Assembly (NCBI GenBank): GCA_029204225.1
Contig: CM055104.1
Coordinates: forward strand, 54,418,538-54,482,537
Direction of reading: 5' to 3'
Length of the DNA stretch: 64,000 bases
Source: Diphasiastrum complanatum
Taxonomy: Eukaryota > Streptophyta > Lycopodiopsida > Lycopodiales > Lycopodiaceae
This document shows, piece after piece, positions 55,899 to 64,000 of this stretch (the first letter of the stretch is position 1; each line of letters opens with the position of its first letter). The notes below the pieces were generated by a model that had not been told where the DNA came from, ran no database searches, and worked only from the letters and a program-made list of their open reading frames with translations. Position numbers and translations under genes: made by a program.

Positions 55899-57200
55899 GT
55901 CTTAGTGTCTTCAATACTGGAGGTCACTTTAAGTGACTCTAATAAAAGACCTCATGTAGGTAGAAATTGTTTTGTGATTACATGCACTTTGGAACAATAT
56001 CAATGGAATGAAAACTGTTTATTCATCCTAGGCTGCAATGATTTACCACGATATTTTGTGGTGTCAGTGAAAATACGAGGTCAGAAATTTATTGGCCAAT
56101 AGTAGTGTGCAAAAGGAGGTCGTGAACAGGTTACAAGAGCTAATTATAATTATGATTCTTTTCCTTGCCTTGCTTTATGAATCTTTCTTTTTCAGAGCTG
56201 ATTTAGACAAGTCTTAATGTCACCAAACATTCCATGAGTAGAGACTAAACATGTTATCTTCCTAAAGAAAACCTCATACTATTATCATTATCAATCAAAT
56301 TCCTCACAAATGAATTAACTTACATGAAGTATTGCAGAATACTTTAACTCGCTTCAGAAAGATGAATGAATGTTTGCTTTCTGAGCTTTCTATTGACGAT
56401 TTTGAAGGTCTGTAATTCATTGAATTTATTGTGTAGAAGTGTCTTATGTTTCATGAGTTTAAATACGTTCTTTCAAATTGCATAATAATCTGCATAACTA
56501 AAAAGAAATTGAAGAAATTGTTGTGGGAAAGATTAATGTATAATGCTAACAAGTCATGCCATTCATGTGTTGATTTGTACTTGTGTTTAACCAAATAGTA
56601 GTTTGGGTGACTTTTGTGGAACAATATGTGTAGTATAGTCATACTAGGATAAATAAGTTGACCATAGTTGAATGTTTTGGTTGCTATCATTAGCATAATT
56701 GTAACTAATATCGATGGTACCATGCAATTGGTTGTTGTCCAATAAACGTGTACTAGTGGTGGACGTCTTTATTCACCATTAGATTACAAGTTCCATTCCA
56801 CTTGTATTCATGAAAGGGACATGACGAAAAACAAGAACATTGTGGCATCTCACAAAGGCCTTGCCATAATGGTGACATTTGTGGATTTGGAATGCATGAA
56901 TTGAAAAAAGTATCATTGCATAACATTGGATAGAAAGAAATGAGTAATTTTACATAGCACATCTTCTTTAGAAATATGGCATCATGGTTACCCCCCAACC
57001 TAAATATTATTTCAATGTTGTGCGTGTGTCTTTCAAGATAGGGACATAACACTAAAAAAAGGTTAATAATATATGAAATGACTTTTAATATTGAATCAAC
57101 AACCTATATCTACTCTTCAAGATAACATTGTCATGCTAGTTGACATTTGATTAGTTATCAACATCCATTCCATGAATCTAGTATGAGTTGAAATTTAGAT

Positions 57201-57636
57201 AGAATCTAGTGCAGTATGCAGATCACATCACACAATCACCATAGCCACTCCTCATAAGCTCTCAAAGATGGCACATCAAAAGTTAAGTCTATTATGAAGA
57301 AACACTGTACATATAGCAAAGCCCCAAACTGCATGGGCTCAACAAGTGTCACTAAACTGGCCTACCACCATGGCCACATATATTGAAAAACCCAGGACAT
57401 GCCCCTGAGTATAGCATAATGAACTCAAAATCACTGTACAGGCTAATTTCTTCCTACATGTGGCTACCCAGCTAACCCAAGTAGTCGTCTACGGGATCAG
57501 TGCCCGATCAATATATCCTAACGGGTCACGTCTCGAACACAACTGAATACAGCAAATCTAATTAACTGTACAGTGATTACATCATCACATTTAGAGCTTA
57601 TACTAATGAATCAGATCAAAACTGATTTCTAACTCT
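57201..57636 (-). repeat. LTR C, copy in block B
   Basis: It matches 33,643-34,106 over its whole length, starting GAATCTAGTGCAG and ending near TTTCTAACT. A purine tract (minus strand TTTAAGGGAGAG) adjoins its right edge, so it is a 3' LTR with its interior to the right. Its left 7-8 bp are missing, exactly as in block A, so the truncation pre-dates the duplication. Confidence 0.75.
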
Positions 57637-59659
57637 CTCCCTTAAACTCAAATGTGATAAGAGTGAAAAACAATAATTTGTAGTAGTGTTTGGAGTGTCC
57701 AAAAGATGTTATGCATGTCCTGCTACTCTGTACTTGACTCATACTCAATCACACCAACAAACAACCAGGTTTGACTCACAAAGTATCATGCAACCACAAT
57801 CCTCATACAGAGAGTCTACCATACTCTGGACCAACTGACTCATCCCCAATCCGCCGACTTGAACACAAGTGGACCACATGAGCGACATGTACAAGCACAG
57901 ACTTGTAAAGCTAACATAAATGAGCGACTGAGGCTCAACCTGAGGAGATCTTACTGCCATCATAAGATTGCTTTCCAGAACCCTCCTGTACCATCTGATC
58001 ACCAAGTATCCATTACCCGTTTTGACAAAGACTTGATCTGGAAAATCAGAACCTGAAAATAGAACTGGCGAAGGTTCCCTAGGCGAAGATTGACTCGACG
58101 AAGGTTCAGCAGTGCTATTTTTGGAAAAAAAAAAACTCTCTGATCAGGCCTTTCTGACAATTTCTATGGAATTAACCTACGTCGAACTCTCAGACTAGAA
58201 ATCTGACACAAATAAACCTAGGGTAAACCCGACGAAGGTTTCTGGAACAAAAAAACACAGTTTATGTAGTTTGGCGAGGGTAAAAATCAAGATTTTCTAG
58301 AAACTCGACGAAGGTTTTGGCGAAGAATCAAGAGTAATACTGGTATTTTTGCAAAAAAAGAGACTTTTTTTTGGCAAAAATATGACAATATGACAACTGA
58401 TCCTCTGAGAAAACCTTATATTTTTTATATTATTCTTCGTCGACCTGGCAATAGATAGATCTAATCACACCTATGCATAGTAAATCGGATGAAGGTTCTT
58501 TTTCTGTATTTTTTGGGTTTTGTGATTTTTTGGTGTTTTTTGATGGTTTTTCTGATGTTTCTGAAAATCTGCTGGGAAGGATTGTTCACCCTTCAAACTG
58601 AAGGTTCTGTGATTAAAACCAAAGGCGTTTGTAACTCGGCGAAGGTTTCCTGAAAGAGGGCAAAAAGGTATCAGCTCTGATGACGACTTTTGTTTCCTGT
58701 TGACCAAAATCTGGTAGATTTGACCGATTTTTGTTGTTTTTTCTGATATCTTAGGTCCAAATGGATCTTAAGATTGGTGATCTGAATAGCTTTTCCTATT
58801 TCACAATCAAATTAGATTTCAAACAAGCAAATGTACTCAAATCAAGCAAAATCACTCCCAAACTAACCCTAAATGCAGATCTAACACTATTCATTGAACG
58901 ACTAGATGCCTAATGCAAGCTAACCATCCAACAAACATGCTGCAAACTGAAAAATTGGTGTAGCTCCTCGACAAAGGCGCCAAAATTGTAGTGGGTTTCT
59001 TTCCTTTCCTAACCTCAGCCCAAGATCTAATCAATCTAGCATCAAAGAGATGAAGCTAGTTGTCATGCATAGATTCATTCCCATGAGAGCGATAGTATAG
59101 TTCAGATTTTAGCATGAATGGAAGATTCACATCTAACTCTAACATCCATTAACCCTAAGCATTAACACTACATCCACTAACACTAGATTTGTTTGTTTTC
59201 ACTACTTGATTGACGTTTTCTTTTGAAAAAGACAGAAAAAAAAAAAAAAAAAATTGGGAAATGTATGGAAAGACTGATGAGCAAAAGTCAAAAATGTCAT
59301 CAGATCAGAAAGTATTTTCAAGAACTAGTTCCTTATGGCAAATGACTTGGATAACACCCAAAACCATCATTCGTCTAGATACTATAATAAATGCAAATTT
59401 TCAGAATCTGAACCTATGACCGGCCTAAATCTGGCATTTTAAATTCATTTGGCATGCCGGCGAAGGTTCTAAGTAATGGATGACATTCGACGAACTTTCT
59501 TAAAATGGCATGATGCTGAACATTCGCCTAAGATAAAGATAGGTATCAACTGGTAAAAAGAATGTTCGCCCAACTCAGTATGGGTATATCTGAGGTGGAT
59601 CTTGCCTCTTAAAACTCGGCGAACAATTCTAAATCAATAATTGTTCAAAATGATCCAAA
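57637..59659. other. Retrotransposon interior without recognisable ORFs, GAAGGTT-rich
   Basis: No coding domain is found. The motif CGACGAAGGTT or GGCGAAGGTT occurs about eight times between 58,067 and 59,465. A TGGCGCC primer-like sequence on the minus strand (58982-58976) sits 4 bp from a TGTAGTGGG that could open another LTR at 58987. An A-run at 59,238 is a simple repeat. Confidence 0.4.
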
Positions 59660-60082
59660 AAGTATGGTCAAGTCATCAAGGCTTGATGGCATCTTATGGC
59701 AAGATAGAAATGGAGGCTCATTCATGGAGTGTCATGGTGGATACATGGCAAGAAAGAAGGAGGAGACATGCAAGCAAATGTTGATGACTCACATTTATTG
59801 TTTGTTTGATGTATTTTTCCAGAGAGTTCAGATCTGGAAGCATGGTGGAATCATCTCATTTACATTTTATGTGATTCTTCATGGCTCATTGAGATGATAT
59901 TGCAACATTTTGTGAGGGAGCAAGTCATTGCAAAGGAGGTGGAGCTTCAACATGTGTCTTCAAGGGAATGTGTAGCTAATATTTTCACCAAAGTATTGGG
60001 AAAGGACTTGTTCATGAAGCATAGGACATCATTTGGAGTGTTATCAAAGTCCATGCTAAAACTAGTTGAAGAGGGAGTGTGA
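59660..60082 (+). pseudogene. Copia RNase H C-terminus
   Basis: From about 59,894 the plus-strand frame reads HFVREQVIAKEVELQHVSS, then ECVANIFTKVLGKDLFMKH and ends LVEEGV-TGA. This is the conserved end of copia pol. The sequence before 59,880 does not continue RNase H, so the ORF is truncated. GAGGGAGTG at the end is the polypurine tract, and the stop codon TGA is also the start of the LTR. Confidence 0.85.
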
Positions 60083-60724
60083 AAGATTCAACTAGTTTCA
60101 TCATGCTTGTTATATTTCTATATTTGGCATATTGTGGCCAACTTTGTTTTTAGACTTAGAGATTGACTTTTCAATGTTCATTAGTCTAGATGTCCTTTGA
60201 ATAAACACTTTTTGAAAGTGTGGGAAAGTTAGAAGGCGAGTTTGAGTAGATTCAAATTTGAATGTTGGGTACTTTGAATCTAGACCGAAAAATAGTAGGG
60301 TTAGCATTTTGGAGGGGAAAGCCAAGTGGCCAAATAGGGTTTGGACCTATTATAAAAGGATGTAACTCGTGGAGAGAGTGATCTTCTCTCTTCTCTATCT
60401 CATTTCATGCTTATACATGGTTCTCTTGGGTTCTACTATCCATTGGTGCACTATACTTGTGATTGCATGCAATTTTATGTGTAGAATGATCTATAATTGT
60501 TATTTTTGGATCCAGACGTGTGAAATACAGTAGCTTGCTGGTTTTGTATGGACATCAATAGTACTTTATCATTTCATTCAAGTTTGATCAAGTTCTATTA
60601 GTGTTTGCATCTCATTTTGTGTGTATATGTTAATTTTTTCTACATTGGTGAGATTGGTATGTATTTCTCTTTCTAACCAAAGACCTTTCAAGTTGATTGG
60701 ATCTTAAGGATCTGAAATCTTTCG
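60080..60724 (+). repeat. 3' LTR of copia fragment
   Basis: It starts TGAAAGATTCAAC right after the purine tract GAGGGAGTG and ends near AAATCTTTCG, giving an inverted TGAAAGATT/AATCTTTCR terminus with one change. No second copy is in the window. Confidence 0.65.
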
Positions 60725-60904
60725 CACCAAATCCCTCTCACTTATTAACTAGGGTTAGGGTTTCCTTGGGATCCGTAAACCCTCCAATATAGATCTAGAT
60801 ATAGATCGTATAAGGTAGTCTATGTGACTTTGACAAAGCACAAGACTCACAAACATGATTGATGCTAGTTAAGGAACTTGGAAGACCAATCACAACTTGC
60901 TTTT
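60725..60904. other. Spacer, no feature seen
   Basis: Short AT-rich sequence between the LTR and an opposite-strand copia protease fragment. Confidence 0.5.
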
Positions 60905-61300
60905 TAGCCATTACCTCCAATTACCTGAAGTTGAAGTGCCCCATCCTTTATGCCAAACCTCTTGAATAGATATTTGCTCTCTTGCAACACATCCAACTTG
61001 GTTAGCAATAACACAAGCATCTAGTTTGAACAATTTTCCTTGTCTGTTATCTTTTTCAATCAAGATATCCTTCCTTTTGATCATACAAGCATCTCCATCA
61101 AACTCCACTTTGAGATCTTTACTTAGCAATTGACTCACACTAAGTAAGTTCTTGGTATTAGATGGAATGAAAAAAACATTCTCCAAATGAACATTCCTAT
61201 TTGTAGAGAAAGAAATAGGAATTGTGCTAATCCCTTTGATTGCACACTCACCATCATTGGCCACGTAGATCACATCTCCATATGCCAACAAATAAGTGAC
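60905..61300 (-). pseudogene. Copia protease C-terminal half and pre-integrase start
   Basis: The 126-codon frame contains GECAIKGISTIPISF, VHLENVFFIPSNTKNLLSVS, QLLSKDLKVEFDGDACMIK and GKLFKLD, the C-terminal half of copia protease plus the linker. It ends near EVWHKGWG, probably the LWHKRLGH-type start of the zinc domain in a shifted frame. The DSG active site would lie beyond 61,320, where LTR D begins, and is missing. Confidence 0.85.
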
Positions 61301-61329
61301 GTAGTGTCCTTTGTGTCATAAATCAGTAG

Positions 61330-62015
61330 GAATGAGCAGAATCTGGGAGCGAGCTTGGTGCGTGGATCGGAAGCACCATAATTAGCAGCGGAATGTTCAA
61401 ACTGAATCGATTCAACAAATGCAAGTGAACTATAATAGTAGTGAGACCAATAATTGCACTCTGATCAATATCAAACAATGATCGCAATGCATGAAGTAAT
61501 TGCTTCAGCTGATCGTTGTGTGTGATAAACTTTAAAATGGAAAATAACTGATTCATTACACTTTTTTATTAGTAATTTATATCAGAAGTTTTCTGATGAA
61601 GATTCTAGGATTAGATATATCGAAAATATCTACAACTAACTCGCATTGAATGTTATATGTTATATTAATTACAACCACCTTGTAACTATAAATACATGTA
61701 CAAAGTAGGCAGATTTTCAATGCGAAGTCATTGGGTCGGATTTTTTATTGACAATATCGAAATTTTATAGTGTATCGAATTTATACAAAGGATTGAAAAA
61801 TGTACACAGAGTCAAAGAATATGTATAGGGTTGGATAAATCAGACCCAATTCGACCCGATCCAAGGTCGAAGACGCCCATATAATTTCCGTCTCGATCCA
61901 ATCTGATCCGATCTAGGATCAAAAAATCTCTGTTGCTCAAAATTTGAGCCTTCTATTTTTGGTTGTATATATTTCAAGATTCTCATTAATAAATGGATTT
62001 GAGGCCGAGCATCGA
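61330..62015. repeat. LTR D, second copy
   Basis: It is nearly identical to 50710-51406 from GGAATGAGCAG to GCCGAGCATCGA. The last dozen bases are replaced by the family F repeat that starts at 62016. It carries no flanking purine tract or primer site, so it is a lone, truncated LTR. Confidence 0.85.
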
Positions 62016-63211
62016 GAAAAATGTGCTTTACCAGCTTGGGTAGAGTGCTTGGTATGAGGGGGGGGTGTCGAATCACACCAATACTATAGGGGAGTGCGGG
62101 TTGTGACTCAGGGCGAGCACCAACCAAGTCTCAGCCTCCCTTGCTGGAATGTTGTCATGGCTCTCGCCTTGGCATGTAGCGCAGGCATCCCAAAGGGAGC
62201 CGAGAACCACGACTTAGCTTCCCAGCCTTCAACTCTTGCCATCCAAACCCACTTGACATACAAGCAGCCAACTCGCCAACAACGATCAGACTTAACCAAC
62301 TTGAAGTTCCGAAAACCAACATTGAGATCCAACCTGGCGCCATGCCAGATCGGGGGTCCAGATGTGGGTGACTTCCCTCCAAGCAAGCCGCCCGACATAC
62401 ATCAAACTTAACCAACTCGAAGCTTCGTTACAAACGAGTAACATCCATTCCAAGCAAGCAGTCTGACTTACATCAGACTTAACCAACTGAAAGCTTCGTC
62501 ACGGGCGCTGGAAGCCAATCTGGCGCCACGCCAGACTGGACAGCCATAAACAGGTAACGTCCACCCAAGCAAGCCATCCAACTCAGCCGACAGATTAGAG
62601 CCCGTTCCTCGAGAGCTTAACCCATTCATGTTCATGTAAGGAACACTCAGAACCACAAGCCGCGACAGATATGGAAACAACCAGTTCCTGGACCAAATGG
62701 TCCCGACAGCATACCGTTGGCGCCACGGACCGAATGGTCCCGACGGCATACTGCTGGCATCCCGGGATACGACCCTCAGCTATGTGCCAACTTAAAAATT
62801 TGGAAGCGGCCTTACAACTAGCGCTTTTACCGAACACTGAAACCCAGAAAGGTAATCAGAGTCAGTTTGAGAAAAATCCCACTTTATTGATAAATCTGAG
62901 AAGGTTACATTTCAAGTGTGTGACCGACCCTAGCCTCCGGGGCGCTAGCATGCCAAGGCGAGAGCCATGAAAACATTCTAGCAAGGGAGGCTGAGACTTG
63001 GTTGGAGCTCGCCCTGAGTCGCAACCCACACTCCCCTATAGTATTGGTGTGATTCGGCACCCCCCCCCCTCATACCAAGCACTCTATCCAAGCTGGTAAA
63101 GCACGTTTTTCTCTCTCTAGAATTTTCTCTTTCTAGAAAGTCATTTTCTCTCTCTATATTTTATTGATCCCCAGGCTTTTTTTAATCATGCCTAGATCGT
63201 GTGAGGTGATT
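62016..63211. mobile_element. Family F repeat, copy 2, with about 165-bp terminal inverted repeats
   Basis: The left arm (62016-62180, GAGAAAAATGTGCTTTACC) and the right arm (62942-63111) are inverted copies of each other over about 165 bp. The interior is rich in GGCGCCA and has no coding domain. Long TIRs without coding capacity point to a non-autonomous foldback or Mutator-like DNA element. Similarity to copy 1 extends about 100 bp beyond the right arm, to GAGGTGATTGCAC, so the true right boundary may lie there. No target duplication was recognised. Confidence 0.65.
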
Positions 63212-63686
63212 GCACGTGAACGGCAATGAAACGACTCAATGTTTGCAAAGGATGGATGGCTAGCCTGTTTCTTGGGTTAGTTTCATTTGCGACAACGCCC
63301 ACCAGATGCAAGCAGGAAGTCAAAAGTTGGAAAGGGCAATTTCAGGGGAGATCTTCTATGGAGCAGTTGGTCTTCATTTTGGGACGGCCACCTTCGGAAC
63401 TGAAACTCACTGAGCATGGGTGATATCCAGAATCTGTGGGGCGGATTTGCAGTTCAAGTACTCGCACGTGAACGGCAACGAAACGACTCAATGTTTGCAA
63501 AGGATGGATGGCTAGCCTGTTTCTTGGGTTAGTTTCATTTGCGACAACGCCCACCAGACGCAAGCAAGACGTCAAAAGTTGGAAAGGGCAATTTCACGAG
63601 AGATCTTCTATGGAGCAGTTGGTCTTCATTTTGGAACGGCCACATTCGGAACTGAAACACATTGAGCATGGGTGATATCCAGTATC
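63212..63686. repeat. 252-bp tandem duplication
   Basis: GCACGTGAACGGCAAYGAAACG starts both units, at 63212 and 63464. The second unit ends near 63,686. The next 150 bp, up to about 63,840, look like a more diverged third unit (shared GTTGGAAAGG). Both strands have ORFs but no domain is recognised. Confidence 0.85.
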
Positions 63687-64000
63687 AGTTGGGTTTTTCC
63701 TCAAAGGGGAAAGACTAGGATCCTCTTCAGAGATTGGCAACAAGTTGGATCGAGCCATAATCCTAGCAGATGGGAAGCAAAGTGTTGGAAAGGCTTTTTG
63801 TCCGAAGAACTCTACTATAAGTCCGATCAGCTGATTTTATAAGTGGAGGGGAACTATCACACACACCTCTCTTGGGGCAAAATTTTGAATGAAAGTTGAT
63901 CAAAATGGGGGCAAATTCAAGGTGACCTAGCCATACTCACACGAGGAGACTGGCGAACTTTGGACCTAATAAGTTGACAAGTTTTTGTTGTGGAAAGGAA
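63687..64000. other. Unassigned window end
   Basis: After the diverged third unit of the tandem repeat nothing recognisable is seen. A plus-strand frame reading GKTRILFRDWQQVG may be ancestral coding sequence of the repeat, but I cannot assign it. Confidence 0.4.

Larger units (their letters stand above)
53066..57390. repeat. Duplicated block, copy B (first part inverted)
   Basis: 53066-55149 is part X of block A in inverse orientation, and 55148-57390 is part Y in the same orientation. At the X/Y junction the minus-strand RT ORF (LLGQAGEFSRAA) is fused to the membrane-protein gene at ADIARG, the two sources overlapping by two bases. At the left edge X joins copia RT. Copy B also has 242 bp at 54681-54922 that copy A lacks. 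Confidence 0.85.

Noticed and set aside
60770-60790. Telomere-like AGGGTTAGGGTTTCC near 60,754
   Set aside because: Only about two units are present; too short for an interstitial telomeric repeat.
62108-62837. Overlapping minus-strand ORFs in the family F repeat, conserved at 39,276-39,903
   Set aside because: Several frames are open at once because of base composition; conservation reflects DNA similarity of two repeat copies.
1-64000. CRISPR array or bacterial defence system
   Set aside because: No regularly spaced repeats with unique spacers and no prokaryotic gene organisation; the DNA is eukaryotic.

Overview
The window looks like repeat-rich nuclear DNA of a land plant. The evidence is multi-exon genes with GT/AG introns, Ty1/copia and Ty3/gypsy LTR retrotransposons primed by initiator-tRNA-Met-type sites, a TRIM-like miniature element, and no bacterial-type operons. 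The species cannot be told from the sequence. Almost every coding region is decayed. Several in-frame stops sit where the reading context suggests a lost Trp codon (TGG to TAG or TGA), as expected in old, methylated transposon DNA.

1-9,084: a gag-protease-only Ty3/gypsy-type element on the minus strand (1,683-9,079, LTRs of about 1.1 kb, target duplication GTACA), with long degenerate repeats in its leader. 9,085-11,954: mostly unassigned. 11,955-14,540: a broken copia element on the minus strand.

15,187-22,738 is the most interesting part. It holds four intron-containing genes in alternating orientation: an unrecognised plus-strand gene; a minus-strand gene whose four exons join in frame into a histone H3-like domain followed by a ULP1/SENP-type cysteine protease domain; an unrecognised plus-strand gene sharing a divergent promoter with it; and a decayed minus-strand transposase-like gene. 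I infer one large, undescribed DNA-transposon-like unit. It is followed by an LTR (24,206-24,996) of the same family as the copia fragment near 12 kb.

25,619-31,620: a gypsy element on the minus strand with gag, protease, an RT lacking its palm, RNase H, a complete-looking integrase and an extra 390-aa ORF 3' of integrase. A phased array of heat-shock-element-like palindromes lies just upstream of that ORF. 33,636-45,360: nested copia and gypsy fragments, including a copia element whose RNase H ORF is split by an apparent inversion (39,147/43,204).

45,365-57,636: a non-LTR RT, then two copies of a roughly 4-kb segment carrying an unrecognised membrane-protein gene. In the second copy the first 1.8 kb is inverted. 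Between the copies, inside a copia RT, sits a 400-bp TRIM-like element whose two LTRs each carry a tRNA-like sequence with A and B boxes. 57,637-64,000: retrotransposon remnants, two copies of a long-TIR repeat (39,276 and 62,016) and a 252-bp tandem duplication.
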